A stretch of DNA of 64,000 nt from Streptomyces minutiscleroticus (lineage in GTDB: Bacteria > Actinomycetota > Actinomycetes > Streptomycetales > Streptomycetaceae). Location: contig NZ_BMVU01000046.1 in the NCBI RefSeq assembly GCF_014650875.1, positions 1 to 64,000 of the forward strand. The letters are read 5' to 3'. The position numbers and the translations under genes were made by a program. The notes under the pieces were generated by a model. That model ran no database searches. It saw nothing but the letters and a program-made list of their open reading frames with translations, and was not told the origin of the DNA. Below are positions 1 to 8,296 of the stretch, piece by piece; position 1 is the stretch's first letter, and each line of letters starts with the position of its first letter.

Positions 1-1
1 G

Positions 2-226
2 GTGATGGGCTGCGTGGTCAACGGTCCGGGCGAGGCCCGCGAGGCCGACCTGGGCGTGGCCTCCGGCAACGGCAAGGGCCAGATCTTCGTCAAGGGCGAG
101 GTCATCAAGACCGTCCCCGAGTCCAAGATCGTGGAGACCCTCATCGAGGAGGCGATGAAGATCGCCGAGCAGATGGAGAAGGACGGCGTCGCCTCCGGCG
201 AGCCCGAGGTCTCGATCGCGGGCTGA
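2..226 (+). CDS. ispG: IspG (GcpE), C-terminal fragment
   Basis: This is the last 74 residues of 4-hydroxy-3-methylbut-2-enyl diphosphate synthase, the MEP-pathway enzyme that reduces the cyclic diphosphate MEcPP to HMBPP using a [4Fe-4S] cluster. The fragment opens with the conserved GCVVNGPGEA block. Its cysteine is one of the cluster ligands in the family, and the downstream glycine-rich VASGNGKGQIFVKGE segment is also typical. The gene begins upstream of the window, so the GTG at base 2 is an internal valine and not a start. A strong hairpin follows the stop. Confidence 0.93.
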   Translation: MMGCVVNGPGEAREADLGVASGNGKGQIFVKGEVIKTVPESKIVETLIEEAMKIAEQMEKDGVASGEPEVSIAG

Positions 227-232
227 GCACCC

Positions 233-257
233 GGCCCGGCCGGATCCCGGCCGGGCC
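233..257 (+). terminator. Hairpin after ispG
   Basis: A perfect 11-bp inverted repeat (GGCCCGGCCGG, loop ATC, then its complement) starts 7 bases after the ispG stop. There is no T-tract, which is common for streptomycete terminators. The role is inferred from position. Confidence 0.6.
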
Positions 258-617
258 ACCACGGCCCGGGCGCACCCCGGACACCCGTCCGCCCGTCCAC
301 GCGGACCCGGGCGCCCTTTCGCCCGGGCAGCCCCGGGCCGCTGTCCGTCCGTGCGGACCCGGGCCGCCGCTCGCCCAGGGCGAACTCCTGGGCGCCGCCC
401 CCGATCGTCCCCGGACCGTTCCCAAGCCGTCTCCGGGCCGTCGTCCGCCCAAGTGGGAGCCGTTCCGGCGGACGGTCCCGCACCGCCGGGTCCCGCCGTC
501 CGAACCCCTTCGGAACCGTGCGGGAGCGGGCCGCGGACGCGCCGGACCCGGGCCCGACCGCCGTGCCCGGTGCCCGCGGCCGACCGGCATCCGGCGGCGC
601 CGCACATTTTCGGCAGG

Positions 618-623
618 TACAGT
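618..623 (+). promoter_or_regulatory. Possible -10 element for GNAT gene
   Basis: TACAGT lies 37 bases before the chosen GTG of the acetyltransferase. No good -35 is visible at the usual spacing, so this is a weak prediction. Confidence 0.35.
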
Positions 624-659
624 GCGGAGATCAGCAGAACGCATGGTGAGGCCCCGCAC

Positions 660-1508
660 GTGTTGACCCAGACCACCATCAGGGTTCTCGAGCCGAGTGA
701 CCTGGACGCCGCGCTCGCCGTCCTCGACCGCGAGCCGGTCGCGAACGCCTTCGTGACCTCCCGGGTCCAGGTGGCGGGCCTCGACCCGTGGCGGCTCGGC
801 GGCGAGATGTGGGGCTGGTACGAGGACGGCATGCTCACGTCCCTGTGCTACGCGGGCGCCAACCTCGTCCCGATCTGCGCGACTCCGCGCGCGGTCCGCG
901 CCTTCGCCGACCGCGCCCGCCGCGCCGGCCGCCGCTGCTCCTCCGTCGTCGGCCCCGCCGAGCCCACCGCCCAGCTGTGGCGGCTGCTCGAACCCAGCTG
1001 GGGCCCCGCCCGCGAGGTCCGCGCCCACCAGCCGCTCATGGTCACCGACCGCCTCCCCGACGACGTCGCCCCCGATCCGTACGTCCGCCGCATACGCAAG
1101 GACGAGATGGAAACGATCATGCCGGCGTGCGTGGCGATGTTCACCGAGGAGGTCGGCGTCTCGCCGCTCGCCGGCGACGGGGGGCTGCTCTACCAGGCGC
1201 GCGTCGCCGAACTCGTCGGGTCGGGGCGCTCGTTCGCCCGCGTCGACCAGGACGGCCGCGTCGTCTTCAAGGCCGAGATCGGCGCCGCCACCCCGCAGGT
1301 CTGCCAGATCCAGGGCGTCTGGGTCGCCCCCGAGTACCGCGGCCGGGGCCTCGCCGCCCCCGGCATGGCCGCGGTCCTGCGCTACGCCCTCGCCGACGTC
1401 GCCCCCGTCGTGAGCCTCTACGTCAACGACTTCAACACCGCCGCCCGCGCGACCTACCGCAGGGTCGGCTTCCGGGAGGTCGGCGCCTTCATGAGTGTCC
1501 TGTTCTGA
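660..1508 (+). CDS. GNAT acetyltransferase with DUF4081-type N-terminal domain
   Basis: A 282-residue protein of the two-domain actinobacterial GNAT family. The N-terminal half (about 1-130, with WGWYEDGMLTSLCYAGANLVP) matches the DUF4081 type. The C-terminal half carries the acetyl-CoA binding signature QIQGVWVAPEYRGRGLA near residues 216-232, followed by the Y-x-N-D-F-N strand and a YRRVGF motif near the end. The GTG at 660 gives the start VLTQTT; TTG 663 is an alternative. Longer upstream extensions are low-complexity and unsupported. The substrate is unknown. Position directly upstream of another GNAT gene and proS is seen in other streptomycetes as far as I recall. Confidence 0.8.
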   Translation: MLTQTTIRVLEPSDLDAALAVLDREPVANAFVTSRVQVAGLDPWRLGGEMWGWYEDGMLTSLCYAGANLVPICATPRAVRAFADRARRAGRRCSSVVGPAEPTAQLWRLLEPSWGPAREVRAHQPLMVTDRLPDDVAPDPYVRRIRKDEMETIMPACVAMFTEEVGVSPLAGDGGLLYQARVAELVGSGRSFARVDQDGRVVFKAEIGAATPQVCQIQGVWVAPEYRGRGLAAPGMAAVLRYALADVAPVVSLYVNDFNTAARATYRRVGFREVGAFMSVLF

Positions 1509-1550
1509 GCCGCGCCCCGGCGCGCCGTACGGACACCCGTGCACGCCCTG

Positions 1551-1556
1551 TAGTCT
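1551..1556 (+). promoter_or_regulatory. Promoter -10 for leaderless GNAT mRNA
   Basis: TAGTCT sits 7 bases before the ATG at 1564. Transcription would therefore begin at or next to the start codon, giving a leaderless mRNA. This fits the absence of a Shine-Dalgarno sequence. Confidence 0.5.
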
Positions 1557-1563
1557 CCCCGGC

Positions 1564-2133
1564 ATGCTGCACTTCCCCGGCCAGGGCCCCGTCACCCCCG
1601 GCGACGTCGTCGTCGGCCCGCTGGATCTCGCCGCGCGCGTCGACGAGGCGCTCGCCGTGCAGGCCGTCGCCTTCGGGCTGGGAGCCGACGAGATCGCCGT
1701 ACGCCGGCAGATCGTGCTGCGCCACCTGGCCTTCCCCGGGGCCCGCGCCCTGGGCGCCACCACCGCCGACGGCCGGCTCGTCGGCTTCGTCTACGGCATG
1801 CCCAACGACCGCGGCCACTGGTGGTCCACCGTCGTCGAGCCCTACCTGCGCGGCCAGGGCCACGAGGACTGGCTCGACGACTCCTTCGTCATCACCGAGC
1901 TGCACGTCCACCCCGACTACCAGAACCGGGGCGTCGGCCGCGCGCTGATCACCACCATCACGGACGGCGCGGCCCAGCCCCGCTCGATCCTCTCCGCCAT
2001 CGACGTCGAGAGCCCGGCCCGCGGCCTGTACCGCTCGCTCGGCTACACCGACCTGGCCCGCCAGGTGCTGTTCCCCAGCGCCGCGAAGCCGTACGCCGTG
2101 ATGGGCGCCCCGCTGCCGCTGCTGCGCCGCTGA
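1564..2133 (+). CDS. GNAT family N-acetyltransferase
   Basis: A 189-residue protein. The acetyl-CoA motif A is clear: ITELHVHPDYQNRGVGRALI at about residues 111-130, followed by the SPARGLYRSLGYTDL motif-B region near 157-171. The family transfers acetyl from acetyl-CoA to an amine; the acceptor cannot be read from sequence. The ATG at 1564 is chosen because it matches the family N-terminus and stands just behind a TAGTCT hexamer. A longer in-frame ATG at 1495 overlaps the previous gene's end and would add a proline-rich tail-like segment. It is followed by proS with a 139-bp gap. Confidence 0.82.
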   Translation: MLHFPGQGPVTPGDVVVGPLDLAARVDEALAVQAVAFGLGADEIAVRRQIVLRHLAFPGARALGATTADGRLVGFVYGMPNDRGHWWSTVVEPYLRGQGHEDWLDDSFVITELHVHPDYQNRGVGRALITTITDGAAQPRSILSAIDVESPARGLYRSLGYTDLARQVLFPSAAKPYAVMGAPLPLLRR

Positions 2134-2229
2134 CCCCGCCCGCGCCCGGGCCGGCGCCGGACGGCCGCCGGACCGGGTGTCCGAACCGTCCTGGCACGAA
2201 TCGATTTCCGCCGGGCCGGACCGCAGGGC

Positions 2230-2235
2230 TAACCT
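2230..2235 (+). promoter_or_regulatory. Probable proS promoter -10
   Basis: TAACCT lies 38 bases before the proS ATG, with a weak TTCCGC 18 bases further upstream. A CAGGAG ribosome binding site is at 2258-2263. Confidence 0.4.
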
Positions 2236-2272
2236 CCTAGCCATCACCCTTTCCCGGCAGGAGTCGTAAATC

Positions 2273-3967
2273 ATGGCCCAGGTCCAGCGCATGTCCCGTT
2301 TGATGGTCAAGACACTGCGTGACGACCCGGCGGACGCCGAGACGCTCAGCCACAAGCTCCTGGTCCGCGCCGGGTACGTCCGCCGGAACTCCGCGGGCAT
2401 CTGGACCTGGCTGCCGCTCGGCAAGAAGGTCCTCGACAACGTCTCGCGCGTCGTCCGCGAGGAGATGGACGCGATCGGCGCCCAGGAGGTGCTGCTCCCG
2501 GCCCTGCTGCCCAAGGAGCCCTACGAGGCGTCCGCGCGCTGGGAGGAGTACGGCGACCTGCTGTTCCGCCTCAAGGACCGCAAGGGCGCCGAGTACCTGC
2601 TCGGTCCGACCCACGAGGAGATCTTCACGCTGGTCGTGAAGGACCAGGTGTCCTCGTACAAGGACCTGCCGGTCATGCTCTACCAGATCCAGACCAAGTA
2701 CCGGGACGAGGCCCGTCCGCGCTCCGGCGTGCTGCGCGGCCGCGAGTTCCAGATGAAGGACTCGTACTCCTTCGACACCACCGACGAGGGGCTGGCGGAG
2801 TCCTACCGGCTGCACCGCCAGGCGTACCAGAAGATCTTCGCGCGCCTCGGCCTGGACTACCGCATCGTCTCCGCCGTCTCCGGCGCGATGGGCGGTTCGG
2901 CCTCCGAGGAGTTCCTGGCCCCGGCCGCGGCCGGCGAGGACACCTTCGTGGACTGCCCGAACTGCGACTACGCGGCGAACACCGAGGCGGTCACCTTCGC
3001 GCTCAAGGCGGTCGAGGGAGCTGAGCACCCGGCGGTCGAGGAGCTGGACACCCCCGACACCCCGACCATCGAGACCCTCGCCGAGCACCTGGGCGTCCCG
3101 GCCTCCGCGACCCTGAAGAACCTCCTGGTCAAGGTGGACGGCGAGATCGTCGCCGTGGGCGTGCCCGGCGACCGCGAGGTCGACCTCGGCAAGCTCGGCG
3201 AGCACCTCGCCCCGGCCGAGGTGGAGCTGGTCACGGCCGAGGACTTCGAGGGCCGCGAGGACCTCGTGCGCGGCTACGTCGGCCCGCAGGGCCTGGAGAA
3301 GGTCCGCTACATCGCCGACCCGCGCGTCGCCCCCGGCACCTCCTGGATCACGGGCGCCAACAAGGAGGGCAAGCACGCGAGGAACGTGGTGGCCGGCCGC
3401 GACTTCGAGGTCGACGACTACCTCGACGTCGTGGTGGTCCAGGAGGGCGACCCCTGCCCGAAGTGCGGCACCGGCCTGAAGCTGGACCGCGCCATCGAGA
3501 TCGGCCACATCTTCCAGCTGGGCCGCAAGTACGCGGACACCTTCCAGCTCGACGTCCTCGGCCAGAACGGCAAGCCGGTCCGCGTGACCATGGGCTCGTA
3601 CGGCATCGGCGTCTCGCGCGCCGTGGCCGCGCTCGCCGAGCAGTCCGCCGACGAGCAGGGCCTGTGCTGGTCCAAGGAGGTCGCCCCCGCCGACGTGCAC
3701 GTGGTCGCGGCCGGCAAGGCGCTCCAGACCGAGCTGGCCCTCGAGGTCTCCGAGAAGCTGAACGCCGCGGGCGTGCGCGTGCTGGTGGACGACCGCGCGG
3801 GCGTCTCGCCGGGCGTGAAGTTCACGGACGCCGAGCTGATCGGCGTGCCCCAGATCCTGGTCGCGGGCCGCCGCTCGGGCGAGCGCGTCCTGGAGCTGAA
3901 GGACCGCCGCACGGGCGAGCGCGAGGAGCTGACGGTCGACGAGGCGATCGCCCGCCTGACCGCGTAG
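2273..3967 (+). CDS. proS: Prolyl-tRNA synthetase
   Basis: A 564-residue class II aminoacyl-tRNA synthetase that charges tRNA-Pro in the cytoplasm. Class II motif 2 (KYRDEARPRSGVLRGREFQMKD, about 142-163) and motif 3 (GSYGIGVSRA, about 441-450) are intact. Between them, roughly 225-400, is the inserted YbaK-like domain of bacterial-type ProRS, which clears mischarged Ala-tRNA-Pro. The C-terminal ~100 residues form the anticodon-binding domain. Length matches the bacterial form. The ATG at 2273 is preceded by CAGGAG at good spacing. Confidence 0.97.
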   Translation: MAQVQRMSRLMVKTLRDDPADAETLSHKLLVRAGYVRRNSAGIWTWLPLGKKVLDNVSRVVREEMDAIGAQEVLLPALLPKEPYEASARWEEYGDLLFRLKDRKGAEYLLGPTHEEIFTLVVKDQVSSYKDLPVMLYQIQTKYRDEARPRSGVLRGREFQMKDSYSFDTTDEGLAESYRLHRQAYQKIFARLGLDYRIVSAVSGAMGGSASEEFLAPAAAGEDTFVDCPNCDYAANTEAVTFALKAVEGAEHPAVEELDTPDTPTIETLAEHLGVPASATLKNLLVKVDGEIVAVGVPGDREVDLGKLGEHLAPAEVELVTAEDFEGREDLVRGYVGPQGLEKVRYIADPRVAPGTSWITGANKEGKHARNVVAGRDFEVDDYLDVVVVQEGDPCPKCGTGLKLDRAIEIGHIFQLGRKYADTFQLDVLGQNGKPVRVTMGSYGIGVSRAVAALAEQSADEQGLCWSKEVAPADVHVVAAGKALQTELALEVSEKLNAAGVRVLVDDRAGVSPGVKFTDAELIGVPQILVAGRRSGERVLELKDRRTGEREELTVDEAIARLTA

Positions 3968-4001
3968 TGACCGCGTAGGGCGCGCCGGACCGGCTTCCTC
4001 C

Positions 4002-4053
4002 GGGCCGGACCGACCGCGGGAGGCCGCCCCGGCCCCGCGGCCCGGTCCGGCCC
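4002..4053 (+). terminator. proS terminator hairpin
   Basis: The outer stem GGGCCGGACCG (4002-4012) pairs perfectly with 4043-4053. An inner CCGCGGG/CCCGCGG stem extends it to about 18 bp with small bulges. It stands 35 bases after the proS stop, between convergent genes. Confidence 0.6.
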
Positions 4054-4170
4054 GGACGTGTCTTCCCGCGCGCCGCCGGGACGCCCCTTGGCGTCACCGG
4101 CGCGCCGCCCGCGGCCGGGTACGCCCCGTGCGGGAGGCACTGCGGACACCGCCGCCCCGCGGCTCCGGAG

Positions 4171-4190
4171 ACGTACGGCGCGCCGTACGT
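4171..4190. repeat. Perfect 20-bp palindrome ACGTACGGCGCGCCGTACGT
   Basis: A self-complementary 20-mer between the convergent proS and kinase-like genes. Its half GCCGTACGT recurs at 4218-4226, and the intervening GGTCGG(C/T)GTG words are also repeated. The function is unknown; operator, recombination site or chance GTAC-rich spacer are all possible. Confidence 0.6.
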
Positions 4191-4315
4191 GGTCGGCGTG
4201 TCATACGCGGTCGGTGTGCCGTACGTCGCCGTGCGCTGCGGCGCACCGGGGGCCGTGTCCCGCCGCCGGGCCGCGACGAGGGGCGGCGGACCGGGGGCCG
4301 GGGCCCTGGCCGGCC

Positions 4316-5260
4316 CTACAGCCAGGTCGCGAACTCCAGCAGCAGTTCCGCGTCCTGGAGGCGGCCGACGCGGGCCGCGCGGGTGCCGGACTCGACGGCG
4401 CGGAACAGGGTCCAGCCGCGCAGCCGCTCCTGGTCGACCTCCAGGGACTCCGCGAGCCGCTTCACCCGGCGGCGCGTCGTGGCCGGGCCCGACGGCGACG
4501 CGATCAGGTCCTCCACCCGGTCGCGTACCAGCCGGGCCAGGTCGAAGGCGGACTCGCCGACCACCGGGTCGGGCCCCACGGCCAGCCACGGCACGCGCTC
4601 GCCGGCGAGCACCTTGCTCTGCCGGAAGGTGCCGTGCAGCAGCAGGTGCTCGGGCGGTGCCGCCAGCAGCTCCTCGCGCGCCGTGAGCGCCGCGTCGACC
4701 AGCGGCGCGACCTCGGGGTCCGCGTCCGCCCGCGCGCGCATCGCCGCCGCCTGCCGCCCGGTCCGCTCGGCCACCGTCTCGAAGCCGTGCCCGGCGGGCG
4801 GCTCGACCCACAGCCTGCGCAGCGTCCCGGCGGCCTCCAGCAGCGCCTTCGCCTCCGGCAGCGAGCGCACCGAGACGTCCGGGTGCAGCCGTTCGAGCAG
4901 CAGGACGCCCCCGGCCGACGGCGGGTCCTCCGGCGCGGAGCCGGAGCCGGGACCGCCGTCGGGTCCGGCCGCGACCAGGTGCACGGCTCCCCGGCCGGCC
5001 CAGTGCGCCAGCGCGGCCCGCTCGCTCTCCGGCCGGGCCCGGGAGGGCGCCAGCTTCAGCACGGCCGGGGACCCGTCGGCCCGCCGCACCAGCACGACGA
5101 GGCTGCTGCGCCCGCCGGGCACCTGCACCCGCTCCACGGTCAACTCGCGTAGAGCGACGGCACGACGAGCGGTGCCGGGCAGGTGCTCCAGCCACTCGTC
5201 GCCCTCGGGCGTGCTCTCCCCGAGGGCGGTGACGAGGCGGCGCGGCGGTTCGAAAGCCAT
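4316..5260 (-). CDS. Aminoglycoside phosphotransferase-fold protein, probable pseudokinase
   Basis: A 314-residue protein resembling the streptomycin 6-kinase/APH family. A lysine-bearing strand (SPAVLKLAP, about 64-72), a glutamate region and a C-terminal half with the VVGESAFDLARLV motif of APH(6)-type kinases are present. However, the catalytic loop reads HGTFRQSKVL where the family has HGDxHxxNVL, and the metal-binding IDP position reads VGPDP. Both the catalytic and metal-binding aspartates therefore appear to be replaced. Activity as a kinase is doubtful; a ligand-binding or regulatory role is possible. Starts at an ATG with GGAAGGG upstream, 27 bases after the DUF4439 gene, so probably the last gene of a three-gene unit. 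Confidence 0.72.
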   Translation of the reverse strand: MAFEPPRRLVTALGESTPEGDEWLEHLPGTARRAVALRELTVERVQVPGGRSSLVVLVRRADGSPAVLKLAPSRARPESERAALAHWAGRGAVHLVAAGPDGGPGSGSAPEDPPSAGGVLLLERLHPDVSVRSLPEAKALLEAAGTLRRLWVEPPAGHGFETVAERTGRQAAAMRARADADPEVAPLVDAALTAREELLAAPPEHLLLHGTFRQSKVLAGERVPWLAVGPDPVVGESAFDLARLVRDRVEDLIASPSGPATTRRRVKRLAESLEVDQERLRGWTLFRAVESGTRAARVGRLQDAELLLEFATWL

Positions 5261-5287
5261 GCGCGAGGTGTTCCCTTCCTGGGCGCG

Positions 5288-6013
5288 TCACGCCCGTGGT
5301 GTCGCCGCCCCCGAAGGACCGGCGGCCCGCTCGGCGAGCCCAGGGAAGGCTACGCTCCCGCCGCGCCAGCGGGCCGCGCGCACCGCCGCGTCGCGCAGCG
5401 CGCCCGCGGCGTCGCGCCGCCGCTCGCCCCGCGCCGCCCGTACGAGGTCCGAGTAGACCGCGGCCACGCGGTCCTCCAGCTCGGCCGCCAGCCGGACCGC
5501 CGTGTCGGTGCCGGACACCGTGAAGGGCAGGGCGTACGCGGCGGCCGCGGGCTCCGGCGTGCCGCCCAGGTCCCGCACGGTGCGCGCAAGGGCGTCCCGT
5601 TGCGCCCGGTGCGCGTCGTACGCGGCACGCGCCTCGGCGCGCCGCTCCGCGCCGACCCGGCCGCCGACCACGCCGTAGCCGTAGACGGCGGCGTGCTCGG
5701 CGCCGAGCGCCGCCTGCGCCGCCTTCAGTACGCCGTCCGCACCGTCCTCGCCGTCCTCGGCGCCGAGGACGCGTCCGTACGCGGCGGGCACGGCCCTCGC
5801 CGGGTCCTCCGAGGCGGCGGCCGAGCCAACGTTTCGCCGGGCCGCCCGCCGGGTCCCCGCGGCGCCCTCCTCGCCCCGGTCGGGACGGTCCGTCCGGACG
5901 GCGCGGTCGTACCCGGCCGGCGCGGTTCCCGCGGTGGCGGGAGCGCCCATGATCCTTCGAAGCATCCGCCCCGGCGCGCGCTGCGCTCCGCGCTCCGTCC
6001 GTTCTCCGTTCAC
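5288..6013 (-). CDS. Ferritin-like DUF4439 protein
   Basis: A 241-residue protein with a long low-complexity N-terminus (1-~95). A helical C-terminal domain follows (LKAAQAALGAEHAAVYGYGVVGG..., then AYDAHRAQRDAL and LPFTV) that matches the ferritin-like DUF4439 family. The metal ligands of true ferritins are not clearly complete, so iron binding is not assured. The GTG start overlaps the upstream lipoprotein stop as GTGA, implying translational coupling. An ATG at residue 17 is another possible start. Function is unknown; the pair is conserved as neighbours in streptomycetes by my recollection. Confidence 0.7.
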   Translation of the reverse strand: MNGERTERGAQRAPGRMLRRIMGAPATAGTAPAGYDRAVRTDRPDRGEEGAAGTRRAARRNVGSAAASEDPARAVPAAYGRVLGAEDGEDGADGVLKAAQAALGAEHAAVYGYGVVGGRVGAERRAEARAAYDAHRAQRDALARTVRDLGGTPEPAAAAYALPFTVSGTDTAVRLAAELEDRVAAVYSDLVRAARGERRRDAAGALRDAAVRAARWRGGSVAFPGLAERAAGPSGAATPRA

Positions 6014-6567
6014 TTCGTCTCCTCCGTCAGCAGGAAGGCGTGCGCCGCGCCGGCGGCCGCCACCGAGGCCAGCAGCCGCGCCAGTTCGCCCGGCGCCTCC
6101 AGCAGGGCCGTCGTGCGCCGGTCCGCCAGGGCCCGTTCGGCCGAGGCGAGTTCGGACAGCGCGTCCGTCTCGCCGGCCGGCACCGAGGGCGACGGGCCCG
6201 GCGAGGACGAGGCGGACGCCGCCGGCGACGCGTCCGGCGCGGAGGCGGACGGCGACGCCGTCGCGCCGTCGCCGCCGAAGGCCCGCGCGTGCCGCAGGAC
6301 CTCGGCCCGCAGCGGCGTCAGCAGCCCGTCCAGGGAGGGGTGGACGGCGAGCACGGCCGCGTACCGCTCGGCCAGCGCGAGGCTGTCGCGCGCCGCCCGC
6401 GCGCGGGTCCGCTCCGCCGCGGGCGTGTCGCTCTCCGTCTCCTCGCCGGACCCGTCGCCGGTGCAGCCGGCGACCGACAGGACACCGGTGGCACCGACGG
6501 CCCCGGCGAGCAGCAGACTCCTACGGCGCGGCCCCGCGGGACCGCGCGAGGGCAGGGGGAAGGGCAC
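6010..6567 (-). CDS. Predicted lipoprotein paired with DUF4439 protein
   Basis: 185 residues. An Arg-Arg-Arg n-region, a hydrophobic stretch and the lipobox LSVAGC near residue 33 mark a lipoprotein, possibly Tat-exported because of the R-R-R-S-L run. The mature part has an alanine/serine/proline-rich insert near the middle and flanking helices. The GTG at 6567 is chosen because GAGGA precedes it. An in-frame extension to 6747 would run through the rimP promoter region and place an odd 60-residue tail before the signal peptide. Function unknown. Confidence 0.68.
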   Translation of the reverse strand: MPFPLPSRGPAGPRRRSLLLAGAVGATGVLSVAGCTGDGSGEETESDTPAAERTRARAARDSLALAERYAAVLAVHPSLDGLLTPLRAEVLRHARAFGGDGATASPSASAPDASPAASASSSPGPSPSVPAGETDALSELASAERALADRRTTALLEAPGELARLLASVAAAGAAHAFLLTEETK

Positions 6568-6706
6568 GGCAGACGTCCTCGGCAGGCTCGTACGAAAAGG
6601 GACGGGAGTGGCCGGCAGCGGCCCGGGCGTGCGCGGGGACCGGCTGCCTCGGATCAAGGTACCCGCGGTCCTGCACCGGTGGACGGCAACACCCCCCGGG
6701 ACCGGA

Positions 6707-6712
6707 TACCCT
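6707..6712 (+). promoter_or_regulatory. Possible rimP operon promoter -10
   Basis: TACCCT, within GGATACCCT, lies 55 bases before the rimP ATG. No strong -35 is visible. GAGGAG at 6753-6758 is the ribosome binding site. Confidence 0.35.
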
Positions 6713-6767
6713 TTGACCTGACACGCGACCTTCCCACAACAGCACACGCGGCCGAGGAGTCACCCGG

Positions 6768-7283
6768 ATGAGCACCACCCAGAGCGAGAGGCTGCGAGTA
6801 CTTCTGGAACCGCTCGTCAGCTCCCAGGGACTCGATCTCGAGGAGCTCGAAGTGGAAGCGGTCGGACGCAAGCGTGTGCTGCGTGTCGTCGTCGACTCCG
6901 ACGAGGGCGCTGATCTCGACCGCGTCGCCGAGGTGAGCCGCGCGCTCTCGGCCGCGCTGGACGAGACGGACGCGATGGGCGAGGGCGAGTACACCCTAGA
7001 GGTCGGTACGCCCGGCGCCGAACGCCCCCTCAAGGAACACCGCCACTACGTACGGGCCGTGGGCCGGCTGGTGAGGTTCCAGCTCGCGCAGGCGGCCGGG
7101 GGCGGCGAGCTCGTCGCCCGTGTTCTGGAGGTCGACGACGAGGGTGTGGACCTGGAGGTGCCCGGCGTCAAGGGACGCAGGGCCACGTCCCGCAGGCTCG
7201 CCTTCGCCGACATCGACAAGGCGCGTGTCCAGGTCGAATTCAACCGCAAGAACAAGCACGAAGAGAGTGCGGAGGAGGCGTAG
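6768..7283 (+). CDS. rimP: Ribosome maturation factor RimP
   Basis: A 171-residue 30S assembly factor. The N-terminal alpha/beta domain has the family pattern LVSSQGLDLEELEVEAVGRKRVLRVVVDSDEG, split here at about residues 12-44. A DLD-(R)VAEVSR-L-S-A-LDE segment and EVGTPGAERPL follow, and an Sm-like C-terminal domain starts near residue 90. It opens the classic rimP-nusA-ylxR-infB operon. The stop is followed by two bases and then the nusA GTG, so the two are probably translationally coupled. Confidence 0.95.
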   Translation: MSTTQSERLRVLLEPLVSSQGLDLEELEVEAVGRKRVLRVVVDSDEGADLDRVAEVSRALSAALDETDAMGEGEYTLEVGTPGAERPLKEHRHYVRAVGRLVRFQLAQAAGGGELVARVLEVDDEGVDLEVPGVKGRRATSRRLAFADIDKARVQVEFNRKNKHEESAEEA

Positions 7284-7285
7284 CC

Positions 7286-8272
7286 GTGGACATCGACATG
7301 AGTGCCCTGCGGGGTTTGGTACGGGAGAAGGAGATCTCCTTCGACCTGCTGGTCGAGGCGATCGAATCGGCCCTCCTGATCGCCTACCACCGCACCGAGG
7401 GAAGCCGCCGCCACGCGCGCGTGCGGCTCGACCGCGAGAGCGGCCACGTCACCGTGTGGGCGAAGGAGGACCCGGAGGACCTCGAGGAGGGCCAGGAGGC
7501 CCGGGAGTTCGACGACACCCCGTCCGGTTTCGGCCGCATCGCGGCGACCACCGCCAAGCAGGTCATCCTGCAGCGTCTGCGGGACGCCGAGGACGACGCG
7601 ACGCTGGGCGAGTACGCGGGCCGCGAGGGCGACATCGTCACCGGCGTGGTCCAGCAGGGCCGCGACCCGAAGAACGTGCTCGTGGACATCGGCAAGCTGG
7701 AGGCCATCCTGCCGGTGCAGGAGCAGGTCCCGGGCGAGACGTACCAGCACGGCATGCGGCTGCGCTCCTACGTCGTCCGGGTGGCCAAGGGCGTGCGCGG
7801 TCCCTCCGTGACCCTCTCGCGCACCCACCCGAACCTGGTGAAGAAGCTCTTCGCGCTGGAGGTGCCGGAGATCGCCGACGGGTCCGTCGAGATCGCCGCC
7901 ATCGCCCGCGAGGCCGGCCACCGCACGAAGATCGCGGTCCGCTCCACCCGCTCGGGCCTGAACGCCAAGGGCGCCTGCATCGGCCCCATGGGCGGCCGGG
8001 TGCGCAACGTGATGGGCGAGCTGAACGGCGAGAAGATCGACATCGTCGACTGGTCCGACGACCCCGCCGAGATGGTCGCCAACGCGCTGAGCCCGGCCCG
8101 GGTCTCCAAGGTCGAGGTCGTCGACCTCGCCGCCCGCTCCGCGCGGGTGACGGTGCCCGACTACCAGCTCTCCCTCGCCATCGGCAAGGAGGGGCAGAAC
8201 GCCCGTCTCGCGGCCCGGCTCACCGGCTGGCGGATCGACATCCGGCCGGACACCGAGCAGACCGGGGAGTAG
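7286..8272 (+). CDS. nusA: Transcription termination/antitermination factor NusA
   Basis: A 328-residue NusA: N-terminal RNA polymerase-binding domain (1-~120), S1 domain (about 110-180, EGDIVTGVVQQGRDPKNVLVDIG) and two KH domains (about 200-325), including GPMGGRVRNVMGELNGEKIDI and LSLAIGKEGQNARLAARLTGW. It lacks the C-terminal acidic repeats of E. coli NusA, as is normal for Gram-positives. The GTG start follows the GGAGGAGG inside the rimP 3' end. Confidence 0.96.
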   Translation: MDIDMSALRGLVREKEISFDLLVEAIESALLIAYHRTEGSRRHARVRLDRESGHVTVWAKEDPEDLEEGQEAREFDDTPSGFGRIAATTAKQVILQRLRDAEDDATLGEYAGREGDIVTGVVQQGRDPKNVLVDIGKLEAILPVQEQVPGETYQHGMRLRSYVVRVAKGVRGPSVTLSRTHPNLVKKLFALEVPEIADGSVEIAAIAREAGHRTKIAVRSTRSGLNAKGACIGPMGGRVRNVMGELNGEKIDIVDWSDDPAEMVANALSPARVSKVEVVDLAARSARVTVPDYQLSLAIGKEGQNARLAARLTGWRIDIRPDTEQTGE

Positions 8273-8296
8273 ACCGCCGGCCGGTCCGGGGACCGG

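Larger units (their letters stand above)
227..659. other. 433-bp non-coding stretch, ispG to first GNAT gene
   Basis: Holds the ispG hairpin at its left end and a TACAGT -10-like hexamer at its right end (618-623). The middle is very GC-rich with recurring CGGACCCGGGC-like words and no convincing reading frame. Open frames crossing it lack GC-skewed third positions and a ribosome binding site. A tiny frame (ATG at 643, seven codons) ends inside the GNAT start region and may be fortuitous. Confidence 0.5.
3968..4315. other. 348-bp gap between convergent proS and kinase-like gene
   Basis: Contains the proS terminator hairpin and the GTAC-rich palindrome and repeat cluster at 4171-4226. The remainder is GC-rich with no supported gene. 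Confidence 0.5.

Noticed and set aside
4316..5260. Annotation as an aminoglycoside resistance kinase
   Set aside because: The fold fits, but the catalytic and metal-binding aspartates appear missing, so resistance cannot be claimed.
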